A stretch of DNA of 64,000 bases. Source: Guptibacillus spartinae. GTDB lineage: Bacteria > Bacillota > Bacilli > Bacillales > Guptibacillaceae. The first letter of the stretch is position 1. Every line of letters begins with the position of its first letter. A program made the translations under genes and the position numbers. Below, piece after piece: positions 31,938 to 44,301 of the stretch. The stretch spans positions 1 through 64,000 of the forward strand of contig NZ_JAQQWU010000009.1 of NCBI RefSeq assembly GCF_028610625.1, in the 5' to 3' direction. A model generated the notes under the pieces. The model worked only from the letters and a program-made list of their open reading frames with translations, had not been told where the DNA came from and searched no databases.

Positions 31938-33371
31938 ATGAATTTTGAAACTATTATTGGTCTGGAAGTTCACTCAGAACTGAAGACAAACACAAAGATT
32001 TTCTGTAATTGTTCAACGAATTTCGGTGCGCCGCCTAACACGAACGTTTGCCCGATCTGTCTTGGCCATCCTGGTGTTCTTCCAGTGATGAACGAACAGG
32101 CCGTTGATTTTGCGATGCGTGCGGCAATGGCATTGAACTGTGAAATCGCAGAAGACACAAAGTTTGACCGTAAAAACTATTTCTACCCAGATAACCCGAA
32201 AGCTTATCAGATCTCTCAATATGACAAGCCAATCGGTGAAAACGGCTGGATTGATATTGAAGTGAACGGCAAAACAAAGCGTATTGGGATTACACGTCTT
32301 CACCTTGAAGAAGATGCTGGTAAACTCACGCACGTTGAAGGCGAGAATCACTCTCTCGTGGACTTCAACCGTCAGGGTACACCGCTTGTTGAGATTGTAT
32401 CTGAGCCGGATATCCGTACACCAGAAGAAGCGTATGCCTACCTTGAGAAGCTGAAAGCGATTCTTCAATATACGGAAGTGTCTGACTGTAAAATGGAAGA
32501 AGGATCTCTTCGCTGTGATGCGAACCTTTCTCTTCGTCCGTATGGTCAAGAAGAGTTTGGCACGAAAACTGAGCTTAAGAACTTGAACTCGTTTGCTAAC
32601 GTACAAAAAGGTCTTCAATATGAAGAAGTACGTCAGGAGAAAGAACTTCTTGCAGGAAACGTCATCGGTCAGGAAACACGTCGTTATGACGAAGCTGGCA
32701 AGAAAACGATTCTCATGCGTGTGAAAGAAGGGTCTGACGACTACCGTTACTTCCCAGAACCAGATCTTGTTCGTCTAGCGATCAATAAAGAATGGATGGA
32801 CCGCGTTCGTGCGGATATTCCGGAGCTTCCAGATGCTCGTCGCGAGCGTTATGTGAAGGAGTATGACCTTCCAGAGTACGATGCAATGGTTCTCACTCAG
32901 TCTAAGAAAATGTCTGATTTCTTCGAAGTAGCGATTGGCCAGGGAGCTGATCCGAAGCAGACATCCAACTGGCTAATGGGTGAAGTATCGGCTTACTTGA
33001 ATGCAAACTACAAAGAAATTGATGAAGTAGCTCTAACGCCAGAAGGCTTAGGTAAACTGATCTCCCTTATTGAAAAGGGAACAATTTCTTCTAAGATTGC
33101 AAAGAAAGTCTTTAAAGATCTTATTGAAAAAGGCGGCGATCCTGAACAGATCGTTAAAGACAAAGGCCTCGTTCAGATTTCTGATGAAGGCGAGCTTCGT
33201 TCCATCGTTTCAGGTATTCTTGATGAGAACGAGCAGTCCATCGAAGACTACAAAAACGGGAAAGACCGTGCCCTCGGCTTCCTCGTTGGTCAGGTAATGA
33301 AAGCAACTAAAGGAAAAGCAAATCCTCCTATGGTTAACAAACTGATCGTAGAAGAAATGGATAAGCGATAA
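31938..33371 (+). CDS. gatB: Amidotransferase subunit B
   Basis: GatB (477 aa) is the tRNA-binding kinase/amidotransferase subunit. [12 protein letters not shown], the [24 protein letters not shown] region with zinc cysteines, and the C-terminal YqeY-like tail domain are all present. Last gene of gatCAB. Confidence 0.98.
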   Translation: MNFETIIGLEVHSELKTNTKIFCNCSTNFGAPPNTNVCPICLGHPGVLPVMNEQAVDFAMRAAMALNCEIAEDTKFDRKNYFYPDNPKAYQISQYDKPIGENGWIDIEVNGKTKRIGITRLHLEEDAGKLTHVEGENHSLVDFNRQGTPLVEIVSEPDIRTPEEAYAYLEKLKAILQYTEVSDCKMEEGSLRCDANLSLRPYGQEEFGTKTELKNLNSFANVQKGLQYEEVRQEKELLAGNVIGQETRRYDEAGKKTILMRVKEGSDDYRYFPEPDLVRLAINKEWMDRVRADIPELPDARRERYVKEYDLPEYDAMVLTQSKKMSDFFEVAIGQGADPKQTSNWLMGEVSAYLNANYKEIDEVALTPEGLGKLISLIEKGTISSKIAKKVFKDLIEKGGDPEQIVKDKGLVQISDEGELRSIVSGILDENEQSIEDYKNGKDRALGFLVGQVMKATKGKANPPMVNKLIVEEMDKR

Positions 33372-33377
33372 TGGATG

Positions 33378-33405
33378 AAACCCTCCCAATGTGGAGGGTT
33401 TTTTT
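33378..33405 (+). terminator. Terminator of gatCAB
   Basis: AAACCCTCC (33378–33386) pairs with GGAGGGTTT (33393–33401), followed by T residues, 6 nt after the gatB stop. Confidence 0.88.
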
Positions 33406-33455
33406 ATGTCTAATATGGAGTATTAGCATGTTCATTTTATTCCCTTATTTTCGCT

Positions 33456-33484
33456 TTGCTTTTTTTTAGGGAAAAGCCTATAAT
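33456..33484 (+). promoter_or_regulatory. Predicted sigma-A promoter of dgkB
   Basis: TTGCTT (33456–33461), 17-bp spacer, perfect TATAAT (33479–33484). It leaves a leader of about 135 nt before dgkB in which I see no known regulatory fold. Confidence 0.65.
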
Positions 33485-33624
33485 CAGAACAGAAGGTTAA
33501 TCGGTAGAAAACGGTCACGAGATTGTGGGCGTTTTTTGTTTGCGACTATCATATAAATAATGACGACACTTAATGCCAGTACAATAACTAATGAATCAAG
33601 ATAGAGAAGATAGGATGATGAAGG

Positions 33625-34572
33625 ATGAAACGTGCGAGACTTATTTATAATCCAACGTCCGGAAGAGAACAAGTGAAGAGGTCACTACCATATATTCTCG
33701 AACGCCTTGAAAAAAATGGGTACGAGACATCTGCTCATGCTACCACTTGTGAAGGGGATGCAACAGAAGCGGCACGCATTGCCGTGGACCGACGCTTTGA
33801 TCTTGTGATCGCAGCAGGTGGAGATGGAACGATTTATGAAGTAATCAATGGAATTGCCGAGCAGCCATATCGTCCAAAGATGGGGATAATTCCAGTTGGA
33901 ACAACCAATGACTTTGCGCGAGCGATTGGCGTTCCACGTACGATTGAAGGGGCGATGGATGTTCTGTGCAACGGTCTTGAAATGCCCATTGATATCGGTC
34001 GAGTGAACGAACATTACTTTATCAACATTGCAGGTGGCGGACGCCTGACTGAATTAACATATGAAGTGCCTAGTAAGCTTAAAACAATGCTTGGCCAGCT
34101 AGCTTACTATATGAAAGGCATTGAGATGCTTCCATCAATTCGCCCTGCAAGAACCAGAATTGAATACGACGGTAAGCTTTTTGAAGGTGAAATTATGCTT
34201 TTCCTCGTTTCAAACTCAAACTCCATCGGCGGATTTGAGAAGCTAGCGCCACATGCGTCGTTAAATGATGGTCTGTTCGATCTTATGATTTTAAAGAAGA
34301 CGAACATCGCAGAATTCATTCGCATCGCAAGCAGTGCATTACGCGGGGATCATATCAATGATCCAAATGTTGTGTATAAGAAAGCAAGTCACATTAAAGT
34401 CGAATCCGTTGATAAAATGCAGCTCAACCTGGACGGCGAGTACGGCGGCCCGCTTCCAGCTGAGTTTACGAACTTATACCGTCATATTACGATGATCGTG
34501 CCGAAAGAAACGAGTGAAAAACATACAAATGAAGAAGAAGCCGCGCACAAGCGCGCCATTTCGGGTAAGTAG
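33625..34572 (+). CDS. dgkB: Diacylglycerol kinase DgkB
   Basis: DgkB/YerQ (315 aa) phosphorylates diacylglycerol released by lipoteichoic-acid synthesis, returning it to phospholipid. The DAGK catalytic motif AAGGDGTIYEVING and the phosphate-binding IYNPTSGRE are at the N-terminus, with IPVGTTNDFARAI and LNLDGEYGG further on. The soluble fold has no membrane helix. Same position relative to gatB and rlmCD as yerQ in B. subtilis. Confidence 0.95.
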   Translation: MKRARLIYNPTSGREQVKRSLPYILERLEKNGYETSAHATTCEGDATEAARIAVDRRFDLVIAAGGDGTIYEVINGIAEQPYRPKMGIIPVGTTNDFARAIGVPRTIEGAMDVLCNGLEMPIDIGRVNEHYFINIAGGGRLTELTYEVPSKLKTMLGQLAYYMKGIEMLPSIRPARTRIEYDGKLFEGEIMLFLVSNSNSIGGFEKLAPHASLNDGLFDLMILKKTNIAEFIRIASSALRGDHINDPNVVYKKASHIKVESVDKMQLNLDGEYGGPLPAEFTNLYRHITMIVPKETSEKHTNEEEAAHKRAISGK

Positions 34573-34660
34573 AAATGAAGGAGAGAAGTCAGAGACGATG
34601 AGCTCTGGCTTTTTCTGTTGTTCTATGTGGATGAAGGGAAGCAGGTTGTAAATTCGGTTT

Positions 34661-34748
34661 TGGCCAATAAAAATGGATTTTGGCCAATATATTTCAGATT
34701 TGGCCAATATATCGTGAGTTCAGCCAATATCATTCGATTTTGGCCAAT
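34661..34748 (+). repeat. Exact 20-bp-period array of TTGGCCAATA (array C)
   Basis: TGGCCAAT starts at 34661, 34681, 34701 and 34741, with a variant CAGCCAAT at 34721; every step is exactly 20 bp. Four of five copies contain the palindrome TTGGCCAA. Spacers are AT-rich and unrelated. Array C has the same architecture as the TCGCGGAA arrays but another core. It lies between dgkB and rlmCD and is not coding. Confidence 0.92.
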
Positions 34749-34868
34749 AAACCGTGAAATCGAGCTCACCTCACATGCAAAAAGTACCGCGCTGTTACAT
34801 TTCGCGATCCATTCACACTGTGGTACAATTTTCGTACATGAAATCGAACGGAAAAGGACGGAAACCAA

Positions 34869-36239
34869 ATGAGTAATCAAGAAGTACCGGTAAAAAAGAA
34901 TGACGTTGTTGAAGTAGAATTCAGAGACCTTTCCCATGACGGGGCAGGCGTCGCGAAAATAGATGGCTACACGCTTTTCGTCCCGTATGGCATTCCGGGA
35001 GAAACCGCGAACGTAAAAGTGATCAAAACGAAGAAAGGCTACGGCTTCGGAAAGCTTCTTGATGTGAAAGTTGAGAGTGAAGATCACAATACACCGCCAT
35101 GCCCAATTTTCTATCAATGCGGCGGCTGTCAGACACAGCATATTACGTATGATAGTCAGCTAAAATTCAAGCACAAGCAGGTTCAAGACGTGATGGAGCG
35201 CATCGCTAAGATCGACGTACCCGTTCATCCAGTGCTTGGCATGGAAGACCCATGGCGCTACCGCAACAAAGCGCAGGTGCCAGTAGGCGAACAGAACGGG
35301 AAAATCGTTGCAGGCTTCTACCAGCAGCGCAGTCACCAGATTATCGACATGGACCAGTGCCTCATTCAAGAGCAGGAAAACGATGACGTTCTTCGCGTTG
35401 TGAAAGAGATCGCTGAAAAGTACGGCATTCGTGCTTACGACGAACGCTCACATCGCGGAACGCTCAGACACGTTGTGGCAAAATACGGGAAGCAAACGGA
35501 CGACATCATGGTCGTCATCGTGACGAAAAATAAAGATTTACCAAATCGTAAGAACATTATTAAAGACATCACAGAGCAACTTCCGAAAGTGAAATCAATT
35601 GTTCAAAACGTGAATCCAAAGCGCACGAACGTGATCTTCGGTGATGAAACCCGCGTTCTATGGGGATCGCCATACATTTACGATACAATCGGCGACATTA
35701 AATTCGCCATTTCAGCTCGCTCGTTTTACCAGGTAAATCCGGATCAAACGAAGGTGCTTTACGATCAGGCACTTGAATACGCTGGACTGACTGGGAATGA
35801 AACAGTCATTGACGCTTATTGTGGTATTGGAACGATCTCTCTTTTCCTCGCGCAAAAAGCGAAACAAGTATACGGCGTGGAAATCGTACCAGAAGCGATT
35901 GAAGATGCGAAGCGAAATGCTGAGCTAAACGGCATCACAAACGCAGAATTTGCCGTTGGCGAAGCCGAGAACGTCATCCCAGCCTGGAAAGAGCAGGGTA
36001 TCAAGCCTGACGTGATCGTCGTTGATCCACCACGTAAAGGTTGTGACGAAGCGCTTCTTCAAACGATTATTGATATGAAACCTGAGAAAGTAGTGTACGT
36101 ATCTTGTAACCCGGCTACGCTCGCTCGTGATCTACGCATCTTAGAAGATGGTGGATTTGAAACGAAAGAAGTTCAGCCGGTTGATATGTTCCCGCATACG
36201 ACGCACGTGGAGTGCGTAACCTGGCTAGAAAAGAAATAA
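34869..36239 (+). CDS. rlmCD: 23S rRNA (uracil-C5)-methyltransferase RlmCD
   Basis: A 456-residue SAM-dependent RNA methyltransferase of the TrmA/RumA family. An N-terminal TRAM domain is followed by a [4Fe-4S] cluster motif ([11 protein letters not shown], with one more Cys upstream or downstream) and the catalytic domain [25 protein letters not shown] and the nucleophile in [14 protein letters not shown]. The syntenic YefA methylates both U747 and U1939 in B. subtilis. Confidence 0.95.
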   Translation: MSNQEVPVKKNDVVEVEFRDLSHDGAGVAKIDGYTLFVPYGIPGETANVKVIKTKKGYGFGKLLDVKVESEDHNTPPCPIFYQCGGCQTQHITYDSQLKFKHKQVQDVMERIAKIDVPVHPVLGMEDPWRYRNKAQVPVGEQNGKIVAGFYQQRSHQIIDMDQCLIQEQENDDVLRVVKEIAEKYGIRAYDERSHRGTLRHVVAKYGKQTDDIMVVIVTKNKDLPNRKNIIKDITEQLPKVKSIVQNVNPKRTNVIFGDETRVLWGSPYIYDTIGDIKFAISARSFYQVNPDQTKVLYDQALEYAGLTGNETVIDAYCGIGTISLFLAQKAKQVYGVEIVPEAIEDAKRNAELNGITNAEFAVGEAENVIPAWKEQGIKPDVIVVDPPRKGCDEALLQTIIDMKPEKVVYVSCNPATLARDLRILEDGGFETKEVQPVDMFPHTTHVECVTWLEKK

Positions 36240-36260
36240 ATCATCCCATGCAACCATATA

Positions 36261-36311
36261 AAAAAGCCGCTCCCCCAATTGCTTACAAAAGCGAAGGGGA
36301 GGGGCTTTTTT
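36261..36311. terminator. Terminator between rlmCD and katG
   Basis: AAAAAGCCGCTCCCCC pairs with GGGGAGGGGCTTTTTT (imperfect), flanked by A and T runs, between convergent genes. Confidence 0.85.
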
Positions 36312-36319
36312 CATTATAC

Positions 36320-38590
<2,271 letters not shown>

Positions 38591-38607
38591 TTATAACTCC
38601 TATTAGA

Positions 38608-38622
38608 TTATAATTATAATAA
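38608..38622 (-). promoter_or_regulatory. PerR box upstream of katG
   Basis: TTATAATTATAATAA matches the PerR 7-1-7 consensus TTATAATNATTATAA with one mismatch. Peroxide induction of katG through PerR follows from the family; not shown here. Confidence 0.8.
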
Positions 38623-38828
38623 ATTAATAATCATTTTGGAAGAGATATGAACTAATTTTCACAAAATAATTTCAAAACTAGTGGAAAGAGTATTTTAAAC
38701 AGCTTACTATAATACTTTCGATTCTTTTACGAGTTTACCTCTTTCAAAAAAACAGTTAAGAGTAGATCGTTGCACAGAAGGATTCAACAAAGAACAAAGA
38801 AAAAATAATAACTGTCTTTCATTCGGGC

Positions 38829-38840
38829 GGTGACAGGCAC
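38829..38840. repeat. Dispersed GTGCCTGTCAC motif, copy 1
   Basis: GGTGACAGGCAC on the plus strand; on the minus strand it reads GTGCCTGTCACCGCCCG, nearly the same 17 bases as the copy at 61765. It lies in the otherwise featureless ~430-bp gap between katG and the MarR gene. Confidence 0.6.
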
Positions 38841-38893
38841 TTGTCGAACAGAAGGACTCTTCAAATTAGTCCATTGAATTGTGGTTTATTAAA

Positions 38894-38922
38894 TTGACTA
38901 TTCCATCAAAAAGGACTAAAAT
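38894..38922 (+). promoter_or_regulatory. Predicted promoter of the MarR–ABC operon
   Basis: TTGACT (38894–38899) and TAAAAT (38917–38922) with 17-bp spacing, about 65 nt before the MarR gene. Confidence 0.6.
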
Positions 38923-38986
38923 CAAATAGTTCCAAAATGAACAGTTCGTAAATGGAATATATAGAATAATAGTAAGGGAGAGCCAT

Positions 38987-39460
38987 ATGGATAAGGAAAA
39001 GACACCCATTACACCTGGGATAAAGCTGTTACGATCCTTTGCAAGGGTAAATAAAACGATGACAAAATTTGTTCAACAAACAGCTATTGCAAATGGATTA
39101 TCAGTACCACAGTACACAGTATTGTTAACTGTTGCATCTGAGAAAAAGATAACGCAAAAAACAGTAGGCGAGAGAACCTTTCTCCCCAAAAGTACGTTAA
39201 GCCAGGCGGTAGAGGTACTTGTTCAAGAAGGCTTACTTAAACGTCAGCAGGTTGAAGATAATCGGAGAGAAATGCAGCTCATACTGAGTGACAAGGGTTT
39301 GACGTTGCTGAAGGCTATTCACCAACAAGAAGGCGGTGTTCACCAGCTCTCAGAAAAAGCTGTCGGTCTACTAACCGATCAGCAATTTGAAGAACTTTTA
39401 GAAACTCATCGAACGATTGCCTCCTACTTTGAGACGCAAAACGAACAGGGAGAGAGTTGA
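38987..39460 (+). CDS. MarR family regulator
   Basis: A 157-residue winged-helix regulator: recognition helix region FLPKSTLSQAVEVLVQEGLLKRQQ and wing DNRREMQLILSDKG. It is the first gene of an operon with two ABC exporter half-transporters, its stop touching the next start, so it most likely represses the exporter and is released by a drug-like ligand. Confidence 0.9.
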   Translation: MDKEKTPITPGIKLLRSFARVNKTMTKFVQQTAIANGLSVPQYTVLLTVASEKKITQKTVGERTFLPKSTLSQAVEVLVQEGLLKRQQVEDNRREMQLILSDKGLTLLKAIHQQEGGVHQLSEKAVGLLTDQQFEELLETHRTIASYFETQNEQGES

Positions 39461-39461
39461 C

Positions 39462-41186
39462 ATGCTTAAATTATTAAAACACTTATCTGTTTATAAATGG
39501 ATGGTTATCGGAGTGTTTGGTCTAATTTTCATTCAATCAATGGCCACACTTTATTTACCGACACTGATGGCTGACATCATAGATAAAGGGGTAGTAGTCG
39601 GAGATATCCCGTATATATGGAAAATTGGTGGGTTCATGCTGCTCGTATCGGCTTTTGGTGCCATCGCATCCATTATTGCAAGCTACTACTCGTCAAAAGC
39701 TGCAATGGGATTAGGACGTGATGTAAGGCGAAAACTCTTTTACCATATCGAGAAATTTTCACTACAAGAATTCGATGAGGTCGGCACGGCATCGCTCATT
39801 ACACGAACAACAAATGATATCACGCAAGTTCAGCAGGTGGTGATCATGATGCTACGAATGATTATTAGTGCTCCCATCATGCTAGTAGGGGGGATTATTA
39901 TGGCAGTTTTGAAGGACGCCAAACTCTCCCTCGTTATTGTACTCACCATGCCTATCTTGATTGGCTCAATTCTCCTCATCCTTTATAAAGGTGTGCCGCT
40001 TTTTCAGGCAGTTCAAAAGAAGTTGGATCGGCTAAATCTCGTCCTACGAGAAAATTTAACAGGAATTCGTGTGATTCGGGCATTCAACCGTGAGCCTGAA
40101 GAAAAGGAGCGTTTAAAGCACACAAATAAGGAGTTAACCGATGTTTCAATTAAGGTTAATCGGATTATGGCATTCATGATGCCTGTTATGATGCTTGTCA
40201 TGAACTTAACAGTTGTTGCTGTTATTTGGTTTGGTGGCATTCGAATTGACAATGGTGGCATGCAAATTGGTGATTTGATGGCGTTTATTCAATATGTCAT
40301 GCAAATTATGTTTGCGCTCGTTATGGCATCGATGATGTTTGTTATGGTACCGCGGGCAGATGTTTCTGCGAAACGAATTAATCGCGTTCTTGCTATGAAA
40401 CCGTCTTTCGGTGATGAAGGAAAAGAAGATGCGAATCGTTCAAAAGGAACGCTTGAATTTGATCATGTTACCTTTCATTATCCTGGTGCAGAAGAACCAG
40501 CATTGTCTGATATTAGTTTTTCTGCGAAGCCTGGTGAAGTAACCGCCATTATCGGTGGGACTGGATCCGGGAAATCAACGCTCGTTCAATTGATCCCTCG
40601 TTTTTATGAGGTTGCAAGTGGATCGATTCGTGTCAATGGGGTTAATATCAAGGATGCCTCTCAGGAGGAAATTCGATCAAAAATTGGTCTGGTCCCGCAA
40701 ACAGCGACGCTTTTTACAGGGACGATTACAGACAATATTCGCTTCGGGAAAGAAGATGCAACGCTAGAAGAAGTAAAGCAAGCGGCACGAACCGCGCAAG
40801 CTGAAGAGTTTATTAACAAAATGGAGAATGGGTATGATTCAACGATTGAACAAGGCGGATCGAACCTCTCAGGGGGACAAAAACAGCGTCTCTCCATCGC
40901 CAGAGCACTTATACGTAAGCCAGATGTTTATCTTTTTGATGATAGTTTTTCTGCGCTCGATTATAAGACTGATGCTCGGCTCCGAGCAGCGCTTGAAACT
41001 GAAACGAAAAATGCAACTGTCTTGCTCGTTGCTCAGCGAGTTGTAACCGTCCTACATGCTGATCGTATTATCGTGTTGGATAAAGGGCGTATCGCTGGCA
41101 CAGGGACTCACGACGAACTTCTGAAAACAAGTGCAGTTTACCGCGAAATTGTCGAGTCACAGCTCTCGGAGGAGGAAACAGCATGA
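39462..41186 (+). CDS. ABC exporter half-transporter, subunit 1
   Basis: A 574-residue type IV (ABCB-like) exporter: six membrane helices (about 15–300), then an ATPase domain with Walker A GGTGSGKST and signature LSGGQKQRLS. Walker B reads YLFDDSFSALD, with Asp in place of the catalytic Glu, so this half carries a degenerate nucleotide site. ATG 39462 is preceded by GGGAGAG; the frame is open further upstream. It overlaps subunit 2 by 4 nt. Confidence 0.93.
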   Translation: MLKLLKHLSVYKWMVIGVFGLIFIQSMATLYLPTLMADIIDKGVVVGDIPYIWKIGGFMLLVSAFGAIASIIASYYSSKAAMGLGRDVRRKLFYHIEKFSLQEFDEVGTASLITRTTNDITQVQQVVIMMLRMIISAPIMLVGGIIMAVLKDAKLSLVIVLTMPILIGSILLILYKGVPLFQAVQKKLDRLNLVLRENLTGIRVIRAFNREPEEKERLKHTNKELTDVSIKVNRIMAFMMPVMMLVMNLTVVAVIWFGGIRIDNGGMQIGDLMAFIQYVMQIMFALVMASMMFVMVPRADVSAKRINRVLAMKPSFGDEGKEDANRSKGTLEFDHVTFHYPGAEEPALSDISFSAKPGEVTAIIGGTGSGKSTLVQLIPRFYEVASGSIRVNGVNIKDASQEEIRSKIGLVPQTATLFTGTITDNIRFGKEDATLEEVKQAARTAQAEEFINKMENGYDSTIEQGGSNLSGGQKQRLSIARALIRKPDVYLFDDSFSALDYKTDARLRAALETETKNATVLLVAQRVVTVLHADRIIVLDKGRIAGTGTHDELLKTSAVYREIVESQLSEEETA

Positions 41187-43042
41187 GTAAAGAAAAGAAA
41201 CCTCAGCGGGGCGGTCAAATGGGCTTTGGTCCAGGTGGCGGTAATATGATGATGATGGGGCAGAAGCCGAAGAATTTTAAATCTACTTTAAAAAGGTTGA
41301 TCCACTACTTAAAGCCTCAGCGGAAGAAATTAATTGCCGTATTCGTCGCAGCCATTTTGAGCACTATTTTTACAATCTTAGCTCCCAAAATTATGGGAAC
41401 AGCCATTACAGAGTTATTTGAAGGAGCTTATGGGAAGTTTCAGGGGGTTCCAGGTGCTGGTATTGATTTTGAAAAAATTGCTGAGATTCTCTTGTTACTT
41501 GCTGGGCTCTACGTTCTCAGCAGTGTGTTTAACTTTATTCAGCAGTATATGATGTCCAGTGTTGCCCAAGTCACAGCCTATGATTTACGAGAAGACGTGA
41601 ATCAGAAACTAGAAAAACTTCCGCTTCGTTATTTCGATAGCCGGCCGAATGGGGAAACGTTAAGTCGAATGACGAATGATATCGACACAATCAGCAGTAC
41701 ATTACAGCAAAGCCTGACTCAGTTTATCACGTCCATCGTCACAATCGTTGGAATTATTGTTATGATGCTTTCCATCAGTCCACTTCTCACCTTGATTTCC
41801 ATCGTCAGCTTACCAATTTCGATGTTTGTTATTCGCCCGATACTGAAAAGGTCACAAAAGCATTTCGCTGATCAACAGCGTACGCTTGGTCAGTTGAACG
41901 GCCATATTGAAGAAATGTTTACTGGGCATCAAGTGGTAAAGGCATTTGGATATGAAAAGAAAGCCGGAGCAGAATTTGATGAGGTAAATGAAGTGCTTTA
42001 TAACGCTGGAAGTAAAGCACAGTTTATTTCAGGCATTATCATGCCAATTATGATGTTTATTGGGAATATCAGCTATGTCTTAATAAGCATTGTCGGAGGA
42101 ATTCTCGTTACGAATCGTGCCATTTCGATTGGGGACATTCAAGCTTTTATTACCTATACTCGGCAGTTCACACAGCCGATCACGCAAACGGCTAACATTG
42201 CGAATATTATTCAATCCACCGTTGCCGCGGCAGAACGCGTTTTTGAACTACTTGATGCCGAAGAAGAGCAAAAGGAAGAGTCGGTCGTTCAATTAACACA
42301 AACGGAAGGTAATGTAACCTTTGAGCATGTTGACTTCGGGTATGGAGAAGAGCTGTTAATCCGAAATATGAACATCGACGTTAAGGCAGGGCAAACGGTC
42401 GCGATCGTTGGTCCGACTGGCGCTGGGAAAACGACTCTGATTAATCTTTTAATGCGATTTTATGAGTTGAACGACGGAGCAATTAAAATCGATGGGGAGG
42501 ATTCAAGAGAGATGAGTCGAAGCGCTCTCCGCAAAAATTTCGGGATGGTTCTTCAAGATACGTGGCTTTTCAATGGGACGATTAAAGAAAATATTAAGTA
42601 CGGAAAAAGCGACGCAACTGAGTCTGACATCATGAAAGCTGCGCAAATGGCCCATGCCGATCATTTCATTCGCACCTTACCAGATGGGTATGAAACGATT
42701 CTGAATGAAGAGGCATCTAATATTTCGCAGGGACAAAAGCAACTGCTGACAATTGCGCGAGCGATCCTAGCTGATCCCCCGATTATGATATTAGACGAAG
42801 CGACTTCAAGTGTAGATACTCGAACAGAACTTTTGATCCAGCAGGCAATGAATCGGTTGATGGAAGATCGCACAAGCTTCGTGATAGCCCACCGTCTTTC
42901 TACCATTCGAGATGCTGACTTGATTCTGGTTATGGACCAGGGAGCGGTCATAGAACAGGGAACACATGATGAATTGTTAAGACAAAATGGATTTTATGCT
43001 GACTTGTATAACAGCCAATATTCGAAGGATGTAGCTGGTTAA
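41183..43042 (+). CDS. ABC exporter half-transporter, subunit 2
   Basis: A 619-residue partner with a glycine/methionine-rich N-terminal extension (GGQMGFGPGGGNMMMMG). Walker A GPTGAGKTT and Walker B MILDEATS are canonical, but the signature is ISQGQ rather than LSGGQ. Together with subunit 1's degenerate Walker B this gives one active and one inactive ATP site, the hallmark of heterodimeric multidrug exporters such as LmrCD/BmrCD. Closest remembered B. subtilis pair is YfiB/YfiC. Confidence 0.93.
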   Translation: MSKEKKPQRGGQMGFGPGGGNMMMMGQKPKNFKSTLKRLIHYLKPQRKKLIAVFVAAILSTIFTILAPKIMGTAITELFEGAYGKFQGVPGAGIDFEKIAEILLLLAGLYVLSSVFNFIQQYMMSSVAQVTAYDLREDVNQKLEKLPLRYFDSRPNGETLSRMTNDIDTISSTLQQSLTQFITSIVTIVGIIVMMLSISPLLTLISIVSLPISMFVIRPILKRSQKHFADQQRTLGQLNGHIEEMFTGHQVVKAFGYEKKAGAEFDEVNEVLYNAGSKAQFISGIIMPIMMFIGNISYVLISIVGGILVTNRAISIGDIQAFITYTRQFTQPITQTANIANIIQSTVAAAERVFELLDAEEEQKEESVVQLTQTEGNVTFEHVDFGYGEELLIRNMNIDVKAGQTVAIVGPTGAGKTTLINLLMRFYELNDGAIKIDGEDSREMSRSALRKNFGMVLQDTWLFNGTIKENIKYGKSDATESDIMKAAQMAHADHFIRTLPDGYETILNEEASNISQGQKQLLTIARAILADPPIMILDEATSSVDTRTELLIQQAMNRLMEDRTSFVIAHRLSTIRDADLILVMDQGAVIEQGTHDELLRQNGFYADLYNSQYSKDVAG

Positions 43043-43074
43043 GAGAAGTAGGAATGCTGTTAAAAAATACAGCT

Positions 43075-43115
43075 AAAAAAGAGCAATGAATCGTAAACCG
43101 ATTCATTGCTCTTTC
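43075..43115. terminator. Terminator after the ABC operon
   Basis: AAAGAGCAATGAATCG pairs with CGATTCATTGCTCTTT around TAAAC; long and nearly perfect, with A and T runs. Confidence 0.9.
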
Positions 43116-43228
43116 TTTAAAATCAGATCAAATAGTTGCTTGAGGAAGTGTGCCGTTATATCCACAGGCGAACCAACTAGGCCATGTTTATTTTCTCTGG
43201 CTCCATTTCTCTCCAACGCTTTTACGAC

Positions 43229-44053
43229 CTATTTCATTAAAAGCTGATCCTTCAAAAGAAACTTTTCAACTACTTTCGCGACACCGTCATTCTCGTTTGT
43301 ATCCGCGATATAATCAGAAACCTTTTTAATGTCATCTGGGGCGTTACCCATCGCCACACCAAGTCCTGCAAATTCAATCATTTCTTGATCGTTGTAGCTG
43401 TCTCCAACGGCAATCACTTCTTCCCGTTCAATGCCGAGTTCATTTATCAGTTTCTCAATGCTTGTGCCTTTCGTGATCCCTTTATCGGTAAACTCGAGAA
43501 AATAAGGCTTAGAGCGCATCACGCTAAATTCTTTTCCTAACTCCTCTTGAAGTTTCGTTTCCACTTTCTTAAGGTGTTCTGGTTCACCAACCATCAGAAC
43601 TTTAACGACTGGTTCCGTTACACGATTGATAAACGAATCAACAACAGTGATTGGAAGACCTGTGAGGTTTGACTCAATCGTTGTATAAGGATTCTCTTCT
43701 GAAGTTATAATTTCATCCCCAATGTACGTGTGAATGTAGACATTCTCTCGAAGGCTGATTTCATAAAGACGTTGAACAGCTTCGACAGATAATGTCTGAC
43801 TAAAGAAATCCTTATTGGAATGGCAATTAATAATCTTTCCCCCGTTAAAAGAAAGAATATAACTCTCATAGTCTGCGAGAAGGAGTTCCTCCGCATACGG
43901 AACCATTCCGAATGTTGGTCTTCCAGAAGCAAGCACAACTTTTTTCCCTTCTTGCTGTGCTTCCATAAGAGCTTTTTTATTCCGAGTAGAAATCATTTGA
44001 TCAGCGTTGAGCAGTGTATCGTCTAAATCTAATACAATCATTTTATAAGTCAT
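43229..44053 (-). CDS. Cof-type HAD-IIB sugar/cofactor phosphatase
   Basis: A 274-residue haloacid-dehalogenase hydrolase. Motif I DLDDTLL with nucleophile D9 and D11, motif II ASGRP, and motif IV GDSYNDQEMIEFAGLGVAMGNA mark the Cof/YidA subfamily with a C2B cap. Substrates are typically sugar phosphates or pyridoxal/flavin phosphates; not predictable here. ATG 44053 is chosen over an upstream GTG because of GAGAGG 10 nt before it. Confidence 0.9.
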   Translation of the reverse strand: MTYKMIVLDLDDTLLNADQMISTRNKKALMEAQQEGKKVVLASGRPTFGMVPYAEELLLADYESYILSFNGGKIINCHSNKDFFSQTLSVEAVQRLYEISLRENVYIHTYIGDEIITSEENPYTTIESNLTGLPITVVDSFINRVTEPVVKVLMVGEPEHLKKVETKLQEELGKEFSVMRSKPYFLEFTDKGITKGTSIEKLINELGIEREEVIAVGDSYNDQEMIEFAGLGVAMGNAPDDIKKVSDYIADTNENDGVAKVVEKFLLKDQLLMK

Positions 44054-44123
44054 AGGTGAATTTCCTCTCTTAGCTAGTTTCCTTACCATTCTACTAGAAT
44101 TCAGGTGAAAAGGGGGAAGTGTT

Positions 44124-44201
44124 GATGAAATGGAAAAAAGTAATGAATTCGGTGTTCAGTTTATCGTGCGGGTGGAAACCTTTTACAATGCAAATCAATT
44201 G
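44124..44201 (+). CDS. Possible 25-aa peptide (uncertain)
   Basis: ATG 44124 is preceded by a strong purine-rich site (GGGGGAAG) at 5 nt and encodes MKWKKVMNSVF... ending TMQIN. It lies in the leader of the aldehyde dehydrogenase gene. Nothing else supports it; it could be a leader peptide or chance. Confidence 0.22.
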
Positions 44202-44301
44202 ATTAACTTTGGTTAGAGGCGTATCTTTGAACTCATCATTCCGATTTAAAAGCAATGACTTATATTTTGAAACGTTTAAACAAATCAAAGGAGTATACAC
44301 A

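Noticed and set aside
32013-32618. 201-aa reading frame antisense to gatB
   Set aside because: Shadow of a highly biased coding sequence; composition rich in F, R and V without any motif, and no start signals.
34661-34748. CRISPR-like array
   Set aside because: Repeat core about 10 nt and spacer about 10 nt; both far below CRISPR sizes and no cas genes in the window.
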